Counted from the stretch's first letter, positions 18,007 through 31,315 are shown. The stretch: DNA of 64,000 nt from Geomicrobium sp. JCM 19038 (GCF_000698125.1 NZ_BAXA01000003.1:232865-296864), one strand, 5' to 3'. Notes: a model not told the origin generated them from the letters alone. Made by a program: numbers and translations.

Positions 18007-18744
18007 ATGGCAGTTATTTCAATGAAGCAATTGCTCGAAGCAGGTGTTCATTTCGGTCACCAAACACGTCGTTGGAACCCGAAAATGGATCGCTACATCT
18101 TCACAGAAAGAAATGGGATCTACATTATTGATCTTCAAAAGACAGTTAAGAAAGTGGACGAGTGCTACAAGTACGTTCGCGACCTTGCTGCTGACGGAGG
18201 AAAGATTCTATTTGTAGGTACGAAAAAGCAAGCTCAAGATTCAGTTAAAGAGGAAGCTCTTCGTGCTGGACAATACTACATTAACCAACGTTGGTTAGGT
18301 GGTACATTAACGAACTTTGAAACGATCAGAAAGCGTATTAAGCGCCTTAAAGATCTTGAAAAAATGCAAGAAGACGGTACATTTGAAGTTCTTCCTAAGA
18401 AAGAAGTTATCCTTCTTCAAAAGGAAATGGACCGTTTAGAGAAATTCCTTGGTGGAATTAAAGAAATGAAATCTTTACCGGATGCGATCTTCATCGTAGA
18501 CCCACGTAAAGAGCGCATTGCAGTTGCAGAAGCGCACAAACTAAACATTCCAATTATCTCAATCGTTGACACGAACTGTGACCCAGATGAAATCGACTAT
18601 GTGATTCCTGGTAACGACGATGCAATCCGTGCTGTACGTCTGTTAACTTCTAAGATGGCTGATGCAGTTGTTGAGGCGACTCAAACTGAAGAAGTTGTTG
18701 AAGAAGAAGTTAAAGAAGAAGCAGTTACTGCAAACGAAGAATAA
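18007..18744 (+). CDS. rpsB: 30S ribosomal protein S2
   Basis: ATG 18007 follows AAGGAGGAAATACATC. The 245-residue protein starts [19 protein letters not shown] and contains [17 protein letters not shown] and [15 protein letters not shown], diagnostic for S2. The C-terminus is a Glu-rich tail, as in Bacillus. A longer frame extending upstream to 17848 is just the leader read through. A terminator/attenuator hairpin separates it from tsf, matching the usual rpsB-tsf arrangement. Confidence 0.98.
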   Translation: MAVISMKQLLEAGVHFGHQTRRWNPKMDRYIFTERNGIYIIDLQKTVKKVDECYKYVRDLAADGGKILFVGTKKQAQDSVKEEALRAGQYYINQRWLGGTLTNFETIRKRIKRLKDLEKMQEDGTFEVLPKKEVILLQKEMDRLEKFLGGIKEMKSLPDAIFIVDPRKERIAVAEAHKLNIPIISIVDTNCDPDEIDYVIPGNDDAIRAVRLLTSKMADAVVEATQTEEVVEEEVKEEAVTANEE

Positions 18745-18761
18745 TATACGGTTCATTTACT

Positions 18762-18797
18762 GGGGTGACAAGGGGAATACCCTTGCACCCCTTTTTT
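18762..18797 (+). terminator. terminator/attenuator between rpsB and tsf
   Basis: GGGGTG-CAAGGG pairs with CCCTTG-CACCCC across 18762-18791 with a small internal bulge, then six T. No clear promoter follows before tsf, so it probably reduces rather than blocks read-through. Confidence 0.85.
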
Positions 18798-18840
18798 AAA
18801 CAGTTGTTAGTCTTAGGATCAATAAGGAGGATGAATGTGT

Positions 18841-19722
18841 ATGGCAATCTCAGCTAAACTCGTAAAAGAACTACGTGAAAAAACTGGCGCAGGTATGATG
18901 GATTGTAAGAAAGCTCTTACAGAAACAAACGGTGACATGGAAGAAGCCGTTGCATACCTTCGTGAAAAAGGCATTGCAAAAGCAGCTAAGAAAGCAGACC
19001 GTGTTGCTGCTGAAGGGTTAACAAAAGTTGAAATTAAAGGAAACAAAGCAGTCATCGTTGAAATCAACGCTGAAACTGACTTTGTTGCGAAAAACGAAGG
19101 GTTCTTGAACCTCGTTGATACAATCGCGGATCACCTGCTTGCAACTGAGCCTAAAGATGTTGAAGCAGCACTTCAAACAGAAATGGCAAATGGCGGTACG
19201 CTTGAGAACTACATTACTGACCAAATTGCTAAAATCGGTGAGAAGATTTCACTTCGTCGTTTCACAATCGCTGAAAAAGACGACAACAGTGCATTCGGTG
19301 CTTACTTGCACATGGGTGGTAAGATCGGTGTTCTTTCAGTTGTTGAAGGAACAACAGATGAGCAAATTGCAAAAGACATCTCAATGCATGTTGCTGCAAT
19401 TAACCCGAAATATGTAAACCGTGACGGTGTACCTGAAGAAGAAACAAACAAAGAGCGTGAAATTCTTAAGCAACAAGCGCTTAACGAAGGAAAGCCTGAA
19501 AACATCGTTGAGAAAATGGTTGAAGGTCGTTTGAAGAAATTCTTCGAACAAGTTGTTCTTATTGACCAACCATTCGTTAAAGACGGTGACCAAACGGTTG
19601 AGAAATTCCTTAAAGCGAACAATGCTACTGTAAAAACTTTCGTACGTTACGAAGTAGGCGAAGGTATTGAAAAGCGTGAAGATAACTTTGCAGACGAAGT
19701 AATGTCTCAAGTGAAGAAGTAA
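18841..19722 (+). CDS. tsf: elongation factor Ts
   Basis: ATG 18841 gives [20 protein letters not shown] and has AAGGAGG 10 bases upstream; the alternatives at 18831/18835 are too close to it. 293 residues. The UBA-like N-domain has the [12 protein letters not shown] signature, and the core contains [14 protein letters not shown]-Ts recycles EF-Tu by GDP exchange. The gene lies between rpsB and pyrH as usual and ends just before a strong terminator. Confidence 0.98.
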   Translation: MAISAKLVKELREKTGAGMMDCKKALTETNGDMEEAVAYLREKGIAKAAKKADRVAAEGLTKVEIKGNKAVIVEINAETDFVAKNEGFLNLVDTIADHLLATEPKDVEAALQTEMANGGTLENYITDQIAKIGEKISLRRFTIAEKDDNSAFGAYLHMGGKIGVLSVVEGTTDEQIAKDISMHVAAINPKYVNRDGVPEEETNKEREILKQQALNEGKPENIVEKMVEGRLKKFFEQVVLIDQPFVKDGDQTVEKFLKANNATVKTFVRYEVGEGIEKREDNFADEVMSQVKK

Positions 19723-19731
19723 GTACAGATG

Positions 19732-19758
19732 TAGGGAACACATTGTGTTCCCTATTTT
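19732..19758 (+). terminator. terminator after tsf
   Basis: TAGGGAACAC (19732-19741), loop ATT, GTGTTCCCTA (19745-19754), then TTTT: a perfect 10-bp stem. Confidence 0.9.
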
Positions 19759-19795
19759 ACAACCTAAATGTTTTAAACACGCAACAAATTGTTAA

Positions 19796-20529
<734 letters not shown>

Positions 20530-20530
<1 letters not shown>

Positions 20531-21087
20531 TGTCAGCAGAAATTATGCAAGATGCGAAAGCAAAAATGACAAAGTCAATCGAATCTCTAAACCGTGAGCT
20601 TGCAACACTACGTGCAGGACGTGCGAACCCAGCCCTTCTTGATAAAGTATTAGTAAGTTATTACGGTATGGATACACCACTCAATCAAGTGGCTACTGTG
20701 AGCGTCCCAGAAGGACGTTTACTCGTTGTTTCACCATTTGATAAGTCATCCATTGCTGAAATTGAAAAAGCAATTTTAAAAGCAGATCTCGGTCTTACAC
20801 CGAACAATGATGGTTCAGTTATTCGTATTGCGATTCCAGCGCTTACTGAAGAGCGTCGTAAAGAGCTTGCAAAGCTTGTTCGTAAATACGCAGAAGATGC
20901 TCGTGTATCTGTACGTAACATTCGTCGTGATGCAAACGATTCTCTAAAAAAGCAAGAGAAAGATGGCGACATCACTGAAGACGAGTCACGTCGTGGTCAA
21001 GATGATATCCAAAAAGTAACGAACGATCACGTTAAAGAGATTGACAGTATCGCGGAAGCGAAAGAGAAAGAAATTATGGAAGTGTAA
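20530..21087 (+). CDS. frr: ribosome recycling factor
   Basis: 185 residues, the standard length. It contains [17 protein letters not shown] near residue 24, [13 protein letters not shown], and the C-terminal helical-hairpin motif [20 protein letters not shown] splits post-termination ribosomes with EF-G. It overlaps pyrH and is followed by a strong terminator. Confidence 0.97.
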
Positions 21088-21100
21088 GTCACTCCATGCA

Positions 21101-21138
21101 GATAAAACCCTCTATTTGCAGAGGGTTTTATCTTGTAC
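21101..21138 (+). terminator. terminator after frr
   Basis: GATAAAACCCTCT (21101-21113) pairs perfectly with AGAGGGTTTTATC (21120-21132) around ATTTGC. The stem includes a run of T on the 3' side and works in either direction. Confidence 0.9.
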
Positions 21139-21242
21139 TTGCACGAAAAATATATTAAAATTAAACCTTCCGCAACCAATAAAAGTAAACGGTAGGTTGT
21201 TTACTTTTGTAGTATTTTACGAACACGAGGCTGGTGCGTACA

Positions 21243-21995
21243 ATGTTGGAGAGGTTTTTAAAAAAGCAAAATGAATCTCAAGAGGCGGGGACATTTCTCC
21301 ACGTCCCAGAGCACGTAGCGATCGTCATGGATGGGAACGGGAGATGGGCAACGAAACGTGGCCTTCCTCGGAACATCGGTCATCGTGAAGGAATGAAAAG
21401 AATTCATGAAATCACAGAAAGTGCAGATGATATCGGGGTGAAAATCCTTACGATGTTTGCGTTTTCTACTGAAAATTGGGGTCGGCCACAAACTGAAGTT
21501 GATTTCATTTTACGTTTGCCAGAACGCTTTATTGAAAGCGAGTTACCAAAGTTAATGAAAAACAACGTACAAGTCAAAATGATGGGATCAAATGAGGGTC
21601 TTCCGCAGCACACGATAAATGCGGTACAAAAAGCAGTGAATGAAACGGCAACTAACGATGGAATCGTATTGAATTTGGCCTTGAACTATGGAGGTCGAGC
21701 CGACATTACTCGAGCTGTACAGAAGCTTTGTCTTGAAGTGGATGAGGGGAAACGTGACGCCAACAGTATTACCGAACAAGACATTACAGAGAGCTTATTT
21801 AGTCACCATTACCCAGATCCTGACCTCTTCATTCGCACGAGTGGAGAAATCCGTTTGAGTAATTTCATGCTTTGGCAGATGGCTTATAGTGAATTCGTAT
21901 TTACGGATGTATTATGGCCCGATTTCTCAAAAAAAGACTTCTTAGAAGCGATTGACGTCTATCAAGCGCGCAAGCGTCGATACGGCAGTCTATAA
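21243..21995 (+). CDS. uppS: undecaprenyl diphosphate synthase
   Basis: ATG 21243 is preferred; GTG 21234 is in frame, and neither has a strong Shine-Dalgarno (GAGGCTGG only). 250 residues. The catalytic Asp lies in HVAIVMDGNGRWA; other family blocks are FSTENWGRP, LNYGGRADI and the C-terminal RTSGEIRLSNFMLWQ with SEFVFTDVLWPDF. UppS makes the C55 lipid carrier for peptidoglycan. Next come cdsA and dxr, the usual lipid/isoprenoid cluster. The N-terminal 20 residues are poorly conserved, so the start may be slightly off. Confidence 0.95.
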   Translation: MLERFLKKQNESQEAGTFLHVPEHVAIVMDGNGRWATKRGLPRNIGHREGMKRIHEITESADDIGVKILTMFAFSTENWGRPQTEVDFILRLPERFIESELPKLMKNNVQVKMMGSNEGLPQHTINAVQKAVNETATNDGIVLNLALNYGGRADITRAVQKLCLEVDEGKRDANSITEQDITESLFSHHYPDPDLFIRTSGEIRLSNFMLWQMAYSEFVFTDVLWPDFSKKDFLEAIDVYQARKRRYGSL

Positions 21996-22006
21996 GGAGA
22001 TTTCTT

Positions 22007-22801
22007 ATGAAGCTTAGAGTGTTAACAGCAGTTGTAGGACTCGTCGTTTTATTAATTCCACTGATTGTTGGTGGACCGCTTTTTCTTGCCCTCGTCGCAG
22101 CAATGACCGTCGTTGGGTTTTTTGAGTTGCTTCGTATGAACAAAATACCAATTCTATCAATTCCTGCAGCACTTGGAGTTAGTGCTGCCCTCGTTTTATT
22201 ACTTACAGGACCGAACTTAGAACGCTTTAGCAATGAGACGACATTGGCATGGTTGATTGTCATCTTTATGTTGCTGCTACTCACAACGTTTCTTTCAAAC
22301 AACCGCTACCATTTTGGTGCTGTTGCGTTTGTTGCGTTTTCAGCGTTGTACGTAGGGATCGGTTTTCATTTCTTCTATGCTGCTCGCATTGAATTTGGTT
22401 TACCATACATATTTTTTGTGTTGCTTGCCATTTGGGCAACAGACACAGGCGCTTATTTATTCGGAAAGAAATTCGGAAAAACGAAACTATCACCACATAT
22501 TTCACCGAATAAAACGATTGAAGGTGCGACAGGAGGCTTATTATTAGCGCTCATCGTAGGGGTTGTTTACAGTCTCTTTTTACCACCTTATGAATCACTT
22601 TTCGTCACGATTGTAGCATTGATTGTCATCTCTGTTGCTGGACAGTGTGGGGATTTAGTTGAATCAGCGTTTAAGCGCTATTACGATGTGAAAGATTCTG
22701 GGCGAATTCTACCAGGACATGGAGGGGTGCTCGACCGCTTCGACAGTCTTCTATTCGTCTTTCCGTTGCTTTATGTTGTATCGGTCATTTTAGGGGGATA
22801 A
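22007..22801 (+). CDS. cdsA: phosphatidate cytidylyltransferase
   Basis: 264 residues with about seven membrane spans. The CdsA signature is present in the last third: SPNKTIEGATGG near residue 165, then GDLVESAFKRYYDVKDSG and LPGHGGVLDRFDSL. It makes CDP-diacylglycerol from phosphatidate and CTP at the membrane, supplying pgsA further downstream. AAGGAGATTTCTT precedes ATG 22007. It is closely followed by dxr (4 bases). Confidence 0.96.
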   Translation: MKLRVLTAVVGLVVLLIPLIVGGPLFLALVAAMTVVGFFELLRMNKIPILSIPAALGVSAALVLLLTGPNLERFSNETTLAWLIVIFMLLLLTTFLSNNRYHFGAVAFVAFSALYVGIGFHFFYAARIEFGLPYIFFVLLAIWATDTGAYLFGKKFGKTKLSPHISPNKTIEGATGGLLLALIVGVVYSLFLPPYESLFVTIVALIVISVAGQCGDLVESAFKRYYDVKDSGRILPGHGGVLDRFDSLLFVFPLLYVVSVILGG

Positions 22802-22805
22802 GCAT

Positions 22806-23945
22806 ATGAAAAGAGTTGCCATCATAGGATCAACTGGGTCTATTGGTACGCAAACGTTAGACGTGATCCGTGAGCATCGTGATCAGTTCACAGTAGAACT
22901 ACTCGCATGTGGACGAAATATTTCACTTTTAAAAGAACAAATTGCAGAATTTCAACCGAAAATCGTCTTAATTGAACGTAAAGAAGACCTTTCACGTTTA
23001 GAAGGCCATTTAGGACAGGCAAAAGCATACGCTGGTGAAGCAGCAATGTTAGAAGCATTAATGTCACCGAGTATTGATTTTGTAATGAATGCAATGGTCG
23101 GGGCGCGAGGCTTAAAGCCGACGATGAGTGCGATTAAAGCTGGAAAGACGATCGGAATCGCAAATAAAGAAACGCTCGTTACCGCTGGACACATCGTAAC
23201 GGATGCGTGCAAGAAATACGGTGCTGAATTAATTGCCGTTGATAGTGAGCACTCAGCCATTTTGCAAAGCTTACGAGGCAACCAAATGAGCGAAGTGGAA
23301 CGAATCATCGTGACTGCGTCTGGAGGAAGTTTTAGAGATTGGTCGTATGATGAGCTGAAAAATGCAACGCTTCAAGATGCCCTTAAACATCCGAACTGGT
23401 CGATGGGACAAAAAGTGACGATTGATTCAGCGACGATGATGAACAAAGGTCTTGAAGTTATTGAAGCACGTTGGTTGTTTGATATTGATTACGATCATAT
23501 TGACGTTTTAATCCACCGCGAGAGCATTATTCATTCGCTCGTAGAGTACAAAGACAAGAGCGTCATGGCGCAACTCGGATCACCAGACATGAAAGTTGCG
23601 ATTCAATACGCCATGACGTATCCGAATCGACTTGAACTCCACGGTACAGAAAGGTTAAACTTGTTGGAAGTAGGCAAGCTTCATTTTGAGCCAACCGACA
23701 AAGACCGACACCGTTGTTTAGATCTTGCCATTGAAGCAGGGAGAAAAGGCGGTTCAATGCCGACGGTAATGAATGCGGCGAATGAAATTGCGGTTGAGAA
23801 GTTTTTGAAAGAAGAATTGTCGTTCTTAGAAATAGCAGAAACTGTAGAAAAAGCGCTCGCAACGCATACGCACATCTCTCACCCTTCGATTGAAGAAGTT
23901 CTTCAGGTCGATGAAGAGACTCGTCAACGTGTAGCAGCGCAATGA
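22806..23945 (+). CDS. dxr: 1-deoxy-D-xylulose 5-phosphate reductoisomerase
   Basis: 379 residues. The N-terminal Rossmann motif is [15 protein letters not shown]. The NADPH/substrate region has [13 protein letters not shown], and the metal site lies in [13 protein letters not shown]. The C-terminal part has [14 protein letters not shown]. It catalyses the committed step of the MEP isoprenoid pathway, feeding uppS. It sits in the conserved cdsA-dxr-rasP order. The gene is intact. Confidence 0.97.
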   Translation: MKRVAIIGSTGSIGTQTLDVIREHRDQFTVELLACGRNISLLKEQIAEFQPKIVLIERKEDLSRLEGHLGQAKAYAGEAAMLEALMSPSIDFVMNAMVGARGLKPTMSAIKAGKTIGIANKETLVTAGHIVTDACKKYGAELIAVDSEHSAILQSLRGNQMSEVERIIVTASGGSFRDWSYDELKNATLQDALKHPNWSMGQKVTIDSATMMNKGLEVIEARWLFDIDYDHIDVLIHRESIIHSLVEYKDKSVMAQLGSPDMKVAIQYAMTYPNRLELHGTERLNLLEVGKLHFEPTDKDRHRCLDLAIEAGRKGGSMPTVMNAANEIAVEKFLKEELSFLEIAETVEKALATHTHISHPSIEEVLQVDEETRQRVAAQ

Positions 23946-23964
23946 CAGAGAAGGTGGGACGCAC

Positions 23965-25221
23965 GTGCAAACGTTAATAGCCGTCATCATTATTTTTGGC
24001 TTAATCGTAGCCATACACGAATGGGGACATCTTTACTTTGCGAAGAAAATGGGCATTCTCTGCCGAGAGTTTGCCATTGGCTTCGGACCGAAATTGTATT
24101 CCAAAAAGAAAAATGAAACCCTCTATACGATCCGTCTTTTTCCGATCGGTGGGTTTGTACGCATGGCCGGTGAAGATCCAGAAACGGTTCAAATTAAACC
24201 AGGCTATGAAATTGGACTAACGTTTAATGATCAAGACAAAGTTAAAGAAATTATTGTCAACAACAAAGCGAAACACCCCGAAGCGAAAGTCGTTAGCGTT
24301 GAACGTATTGACCTTGAACATCAACTAAAGATTGATGCATACGGCGACGAAGAAGAAGGATTACAAACGTATGAGATTGACCCGAAAGCAGACTTAATCG
24401 TCGACGAAGAACGGAATCAAATTGCACCGTGGGACCGCCAGTTCGGTTCTAAAAAACCGTGGCAAAAAGCGGTCGCGATTTTTGCAGGGCCGTTTATGAA
24501 CTTCGTCTTAGCGATTGTTCTATTCATAGGATACGGATTTATCGACGGCGTGCCGGTTCCAGAAGTAGGTGAAGTGGCTGAAACATCACCTGCTGAAGAA
24601 GTTGGTCTTCAAAATGGCGATACCATTTTAGCGCTTGATGGACAAGAGATGAGTGACTGGCGAGAAGTCCAAGAATATATCCAGAATAGCCCAGATGAGG
24701 CGATTGCATTTAGCATAGAGCGAGACAGCTCCGTTGAAACGATCTCGATTACACCGACTGCTGTGTACCACGAACCTTGGGACCGAGACATCGGACAAAT
24801 CGGAATTATACCTGAGCGAGATAACGGTGTTTTACTCGTCATCCAAAACAGTTTCATTCAAACATATGAAGTCGTAGAATTAATTTTTGATGTGTTGTCA
24901 TTAATCTTCACAGGCGAATTCTCTATTGACATGTTAGCTGGACCTGTAGGGATTTATGATGTGACCGGAGACGTTGTTGCACTCGGCTATGAAATGCTAT
25001 TTTTATGGGCAGGAATGTTAAGTGTAAACATCGGGATCGTGAACTTACTTCCAATTCCAGCACTAGATGGTGGGCGCCTCGTCTTTATTGGAATTGAGGC
25101 GATTCGTGGAAAGCCTCTTGACCCGAATAAAGAAGGAATGGCACATTTTGTAGGATTTGCCTTACTCATGTTGCTCGTTCTCATGGTAACATGGAATGAC
25201 ATTACTCGATTGTTCTTATAA
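23965..25221 (+). CDS. rasP: site-2 intramembrane metalloprotease RasP
   Basis: GTG 23965 follows AAGGTGGGACGC. 418 residues. The first membrane helix carries the zinc motif HEWGH (about residues 18-22). A PDZ domain covers about residues 190-270 ([20 protein letters not shown]). The last helices contain the third metal ligand motif [12 protein letters not shown]. RasP cleaves anti-sigma factors such as RsiW and clears signal peptides. A ~60-residue insertion of acidic character precedes the PDZ domain. Position between dxr and proS is standard. Confidence 0.95.
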   Translation: MQTLIAVIIIFGLIVAIHEWGHLYFAKKMGILCREFAIGFGPKLYSKKKNETLYTIRLFPIGGFVRMAGEDPETVQIKPGYEIGLTFNDQDKVKEIIVNNKAKHPEAKVVSVERIDLEHQLKIDAYGDEEEGLQTYEIDPKADLIVDEERNQIAPWDRQFGSKKPWQKAVAIFAGPFMNFVLAIVLFIGYGFIDGVPVPEVGEVAETSPAEEVGLQNGDTILALDGQEMSDWREVQEYIQNSPDEAIAFSIERDSSVETISITPTAVYHEPWDRDIGQIGIIPERDNGVLLVIQNSFIQTYEVVELIFDVLSLIFTGEFSIDMLAGPVGIYDVTGDVVALGYEMLFLWAGMLSVNIGIVNLLPIPALDGGRLVFIGIEAIRGKPLDPNKEGMAHFVGFALLMLLVLMVTWNDITRLFL

Positions 25222-25251
25222 ATCAACTACTAATAAAGCGAGATGAACGCG

Positions 25252-26927
25252 ATGAGACAACAATTATTTTTTAGTCCAACGATGCGTGATGTGCCTTCTG
25301 ATGCTGAGGCGATAAGTCATCAACTCATGTTACGAGCTGGACTTATGCGTCAAACGGCATCGGGAATCTACTCGTATTTACCACTCGGACTTCGCATGAT
25401 TCAAAAAATCCAAGCATCATTCGCGAAGAGATGAATGCCTCAGGTGCACAAGAACTATTGATGCCTGCCATTCAACCTTCAGAGCTTTGGGAAGAATCAG
25501 GACGCCTCGGGGATTACGGACCTGAACTAATGCGACTGAATGATCGTCATGATCGTGAATTCGTACTCGGGCCGACGCATGAAGAAGTAATTACCACACT
25601 CGTGCGTGACGGCATTGCGTCGTACAAACGCTTACCAGTGAACTTGTATCAAATTCAAACGAAGTACCGCGATGAGCGCCGTCCGCGCTTTGGGTTGCTT
25701 CGCGGACGTGAATTTATTATGAAAGATGCGTATTCATTTAGCGTGTCAGATGATGAGCTAAATGAAACGTACGAGTCAATGTACAAAACGTATGAACGAA
25801 TCTTCAAGCGCTGTGGACTCGATTTTCGTGCGGTTAAAGCAGACGGTGGTGCGATTAGTGGTTCTGCTGGTGAAACGCATGAATTCCAAGCGCTCGCAGC
25901 GATTGGTGAAGACACGATTGCGTACTCGGATACATCAACCTTTGCAGCGAACATTGAAATTGCAGCAACAGCAGCACCGACTGAAGAAGCGGTTGGTGTT
26001 GAACAAGACCTGAAAGAAATCTCAGCAGACAATCTAGCTGCTGCGGTTTCTGGCAATTCAATTGAACTACGAAACACACTGTTTTTCGTAGATGAAAAGC
26101 CTGTGCTTGTCGTTTCGAAAGCTGAAGACATGATTAGTGATGTGAAGCTTAGTGGACACTTCAAGACGCTTGCGGTTCAAGAAGCATCGTCAAAAGAAGT
26201 TGAAGCACTCTTTGGTGTTGAACAAGCATATGTAGGCCCACTTCATGCAGATGAAGGTCTAACAATCGTTGTAGATCACGGATTAACACACGTGAAAAAC
26301 GCAACAACAGGTGCAAATGCTCAAGGGCAATACGTTACGAACGTATCGATCTCGCGTGATTTAACGGACGCTGATCTTGTTGACCTTCGCATGATTAAGG
26401 AAGGCGATGCTTCTCCAGACGGAGTTGGTACCATTCAATTCGCACAAGGTATTGAAGTCGGGCAAGTATTTAAGCTTGGTACGAAGTATTCCGAAGTGTT
26501 AAAGGCTGAAGTTCTTGATGAGAATGGTCGTAGTCAACCATTGAAGATGGGTTGTTATGGCATTGGGGTTTCACGTACGCTTGCAGCGATTATTGAGCAG
26601 CACCATGATGAAAACGGCATCGTATGGCCACAGGAAGTCACACCGTTCGACTTGCACTTACTCGTTTTAAATGCAAAAGCCGACGAGCAAGTTGAGCTAA
26701 GTGAGAAGCTTTACGAAACCCTTCAACAAGACGGTTATGACGTATTGTATGATGATCGTAAAGAACGAGCAGGTGTGAAGTTCAAAGATAGTGATTTGTT
26801 CGGTTTGCCATTACGCATTGCCGTTGGTAAACGAGCGAGTGAAGGAATTGTTGAAGTGAAAGAGCGCAAAACGGGTGTTGTTCATGAAGTACATGTGGAC
26901 GAGCTTGCAGCGTTTTTGAAAAGATAA
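25252..26927 (+). CDS. proS: prolyl-tRNA synthetase (one frame break)
   Basis: ATG 25252 gives [23 protein letters not shown] 25243 is in frame and possible, and no strong ribosome site distinguishes them. The frame breaks at about 25411-25415. Adding one base in CAAGCATC gives [16 protein letters not shown], matching ProS motif 1. The rest is a bacterial-type ProS: motif 2 [24 protein letters not shown] (split over residues ~140-165), an editing insertion domain, motif 3 [10 protein letters not shown], and an anticodon-binding domain. Repaired length is about 558 residues. An essential gene cannot be broken, so a sequencing error is likely. Confidence 0.93.
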
Positions 26928-26936
26928 ATGCAAGGT

Positions 26937-26970
26937 GAGAGAGGGTGCGAGGAATCGTCTCTCTCTTTTT
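26937..26970 (+). terminator. terminator after proS
   Basis: GAGAGAG (26937-26943) pairs with the TCTCTCTC region (26958-26965), followed by T5. Confidence 0.75.
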
Positions 26971-27003
26971 CATGATAGGATTTGAAAGAAGGTGTGCACG
27001 TCA

Positions 27004-30000
27004 GTGAGCGATCACGTAAGGCAAGAAAGATTTCAGCTATTACTAGAACAGATCGGTATTCCAGAAGAAATTAAAGAGAAAGAGCTTCGCGAAGGCTCGA
27101 TCGAACGATTAGAAGTCAATCGAGAGCGACGTCATTGGCAATTTTACATTCAACTCCCATCGCCCGTAACGCCACTCGTCTTTGAAATGCTTGAAGAAAA
27201 ACTCGTCTTTGCATTTCGCGAGATTGCATCCGTTGGATTTACAGTGTCTTACAAAACAGGTGCACTGAACTTGGACAATGTTGAGTCGTTTTGGCCTGCG
27301 ATCGTAAGGAAAACAAAAGACCTCCCTGACCATATTCAACTTAAACTAGAGCGTTTGAAGCCTCACGTATCAAGCAAAGGACTTGGGATTCGTAGCTTGA
27401 GTGATGCAGAAGCAACGTCTTTAGAGCGACAAGCAAAGCCCGTTATTGAAACAGCACTTCTTGAATGTGGTTTTGAGCGAATCAATGTGTATACGTATGT
27501 CGGTGCGGATGAAGAAGAAACACAACGATTTCAAGAAAAGAAAAAAGAAGAAGAACAGTCTAAAGTCATTGAAGCGATGATGGAGCGACAAAAACAAGAG
27601 AAAAATGCAGAGAACAGCGTAAAGAATGCACCTCTACAACTCGGTTATCCAATCAAAGAAGATCCGATGCAATTAACATCGATTCAAGATGAAGAACGAC
27701 GGGTAACTGTTCAAGGGTACGTATTTGACGTCGAAACACGTGAACTTAGAAGCGGTCGACTGCTACTTACGTGCAAAGTGACCGATTATAGCGACTCGTT
27801 GCTCGTGAAAATGTTCTCAAGAGACAAAGAAGACATCCCGATGATGCAACAATTAAAAAAGGGGATGTGGATTAAGGCTCGAGGAAGCATTCAAAACGAC
27901 ACGTTCGTTCGCGACCTCGTCATGATTGCTAATGACATTACAGAAATCTCCATGTCTGAACGGATCGATGATGCACCAGAAGACGAACGTCGAGTCGAAC
28001 TTCACGCGCATACAGTGATGAGTCAGATGGATGCAACCATTACAAGCTCACAGCTCATTGAACAAGCCGCCAAGTGGGGTCACCGTGCGGTAGGAATTAC
28101 GGACCATGGCGTCGTTCAAGCGTTTCCTGAAACGTACTCTGCTGCGAAAAAGCATGGCATTAAAGCGATTTATGGCATGGAAGCCAATTTAGTCGATGAC
28201 GGAGTTCCAATCGCGTACAATGAAGCGAAACGTCATTTGCTTGAAGACACGTTTGTCGTATTTGACGTTGAGACGACAGGGCTTTCAGCGGTCTATGATA
28301 CGATTATTGAGCTTGCTGCTGTAAAGGTCGTAAACGGCGAGATTGTGGAGCGTTATGAATCGTTTGCAAATCCTCACGTTCCATTAACCGCAAAAATTAC
28401 AGAGCTTACAGGCATTACGGACAAAATGCTAGAAGACGCCAAAGAAGTAAGTCAACTCTTAGAAGAGTTTCGTGATTTTGTCGGTGATTGTGGTCTTGTC
28501 GCCCACAACGCGAGCTTCGATATTGGATTTATTAATGCTGGATACAAAAAGCTCGGTTGGCCTGAAGTTACAAACCCAGTCGTTGATACGTTAGAATTAG
28601 CAAGGTTTTTACACCCTAACCTTAGAAATCATCGTCTGAATACACTTTGTAAGACGTTTGATATTGAACTTGTGAGTCATCACCGTGCAATTTATGATAC
28701 AGAAGCAACGGCATACTTGTATTCAAAGCTTGCGAAGGACGCTCAAGAAAAAGAGATTGATTATCACAATCAGTTGAATGACAACATGGGTCAAGGTGAT
28801 TTCTATAAAAACCGACCGTCACACGTGACGATCCACGTATTAAATCAAACCGGTTTAAAGAATTTGTACAAGCTCGTTTCACTTTCGCACATGCATTACT
28901 TCCACCGCACTCCGAGAATCCCTCGTTCTAAATTAAAGCAACACCGAGAGGGATTATTTATCGGTTCTGGATGTGAGAAAGGCGAAGTGTTTGAGACCGC
29001 GATGCAAAAGTCTCTTGAAGAGGCGGAGAAGGTCGCACAGTTTTATGATTACATCGAAATTCAACCACCTGCGTTGTACATGCACCTCGTTGAAAAAGAA
29101 ATCATTCGCACAGAAGCGCAGTTGTATGATGTGTTGCGTAAAGTGCACAGTCTCGGAGAAAAGTTGGATAAACCGGTCATTGCAACGGGCAATGTTCATT
29201 ACTTGGAACAAAGAGATTCGGTGTACCGCAAAATTTTAATCGGTTCTCAAGGCGGTGCAAACCCCCTTAACAACCAAACGTTACCGAAAGCGCATTTTAG
29301 AACGACGAATGAAATGTAGAAGAGCTCTCGTTTTTAGGTGAAGAAGCTGCGAAGCGAGCCGTCATCGTCGAGCCGAACAACCTCGTTGATCTTGCAGATG
29401 ACGTGCAGCCAATTCCGAGCGAGTTGTATACACCGACAATTGAAGGTGCCGAAGATGAAATGCGTGACATTACGTACGGCAAGGCGAAAGAAATCTACGG
29501 TGAAGAGTTGCCTGAAATTGTTGAAGCGCGACTTAAGAAAGAACTCGACAGCATTATCGGTCACGGTTTTGCGGTCATCTATTTAATTTCCCAAAAGCTC
29601 GTAAAGCGTTCGCTTGAAGATGGCTACCTTGTAGGTTCGAGGGGTTCAGTCGGATCATCGTTCGTTGCAACGATGTCAGAGATTACAGAAGTGAACCCGT
29701 TACCGCCGCATTACGTCTGTCCGAAATGTACGCATTCGATCTTCTTTGATGACGGTTCAGTCGCATCTGGGTACGACTTACCGAAAAAAGAGTGTGAGAA
29801 ATGCGGAGCGAATTACGACCGTGATGGGCAAGACATTCCGTTTGAGACGTTCCTCGGATTTAAAGGAGATAAAGTTCCCGATATTGACTTGAACTTCTCA
29901 GGAGAGTATCAACCACGGGCACACGCGTATACACGGGATTTGTTCGGTGAAGAAAATGTCTATCGTGCCGGTACAATCGGTACCGTAGCGGAAAAGACCG

Positions 30001-31297
30001 CTTACGGCTACGTTCGCGGATACCAAAACGATCACGGCCTTTATTACCGTGGTGCAGAAGTTGACCGACTCGTTTCGGGCTGTACAGGAGTTAAGCGAAC
30101 GACGGGGCAACACCCAGGTGGAATTATCGTCGTTCCCGAAGAATACGATGTGCATGATTTTAGCCCAGTGCAATTCCCGGCAGATGACAAAAATGCGACG
30201 TGGAAGACGACGCACTTTGATTTTCATTCCATTCATGACAACTTGTTAAAACTCGATATACTCGGACACGATGATCCGACCGTTATTCGTATGTTGCAAG
30301 ACTTAAGTGGGATGGATCCAAAGGACATTCCACTTGATGACAAAGAAGTTATGAAAATCTTTGAAGGACCAGAAGTGTTAGGTGTTACGAAAGACCAAAT
30401 TATGTGTAAGACTGGAACATATGGTATTCCTGAGTTTGGAACACGCTTCGTTCGTCAAATGCTTGAAGAAACAAAGCCGAAGACATTCTCAGAGCTACTG
30501 CAAATCTCAGGTCTTTCACACGGCGCAGACGTGTGGCTAGGAAATGCTGAAGAGTTAATTCGTGATGGCATTTGTGAGTTAAAAGACGTGATTGGTCTTC
30601 GTGATAACATTATGGTAAACCTGATCTACAAAGGGCTTGAGCCGGTCTTGCCTTTAAGATTACCGAGTTCGTACGTAAAGGAAAAGGGTTGCAAGAAGAG
30701 TGGATTGAAGAGATGCGAAAGCATGACGTGCCAGAGTGGTACATTAACTCTTGTTTAAAGATTAAGTACATGTTCCCGAAAGCCCATGCTGCGGCCTACG
30801 TACTCATGGCAGTACGTATTGCCTATTTCAAAGTTCATCATCCGATTCTTTTTTACGCAGCGTATTTCAGCGTACGGGCGAGTGATTTTGAAATTGACAC
30901 GATGCAAAAAGGCGGAGCCGCAATTCGTGCACGAATTGAAGAAATTAACGCCAAAGGTTTTGACGCATCGCCTAAAGAGAAAAACTTAGTTACCGTGCTA
31001 GAACTTGCCCTTGAAATGTGTGAACGTGGCTTTGAATTTAAAGATGTTGACTTGTATCGTTCTGAAGCGACGGCATTCCTCGTAGAAGACGACGGGTTGA
31101 TTCCACCGTTTGGCGCACTTGAAGGAGTCGGTGCAAACGCGGCCAAGTCCATTGTTGAAGCACGAGTAGACGGCGAGTTCCTTTCTAAAGAAGATCTTCA
31201 ACAACGAAGCAAAGCGACCAAAACGGTCATCGAACACCTCGACCAAAGCGGAGCGCTTGAAGGCTTGCCAGATTCCAACCAGCTGTCACTGTTCTAA
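27004..31297 (+). CDS. polC: DNA polymerase III alpha subunit PolC (two frame breaks)
   Basis: GTG 27004 gives [20 protein letters not shown]; the upstream GTG 26992 lies inside the ribosome site. The gene is split by two single-base losses: beside T29317 (restoring [17 protein letters not shown]) and at 30650/30651 (restoring [15 protein letters not shown]). Domains in order are an N-terminal domain, an OB fold ([14 protein letters not shown]), a PHP domain ([11 protein letters not shown]), a DnaQ-type proofreading exonuclease inside PHP ([11 protein letters not shown]), a zinc-binding CPKC/CEKC segment, the palm with [12 protein letters not shown], and the C-terminal fingers. Repaired length is about 1431 residues. 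It is the essential replicative polymerase of low-GC Gram-positives. Confidence 0.95.
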
Positions 31298-31315
31298 TCC
31301 GTAATCTTAAGGCAT

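Noticed and set aside
25222..25251. T-box or riboswitch before proS
   Set aside because: Only 30 bases separate rasP and proS, far too short for such a leader.
26992..31297. polC as three separate genes, or split by an intein
   Set aside because: The breaks remove or shift single bases inside conserved segments, with no intein sequence and no extra starts. One added base at each site restores continuous PolC.
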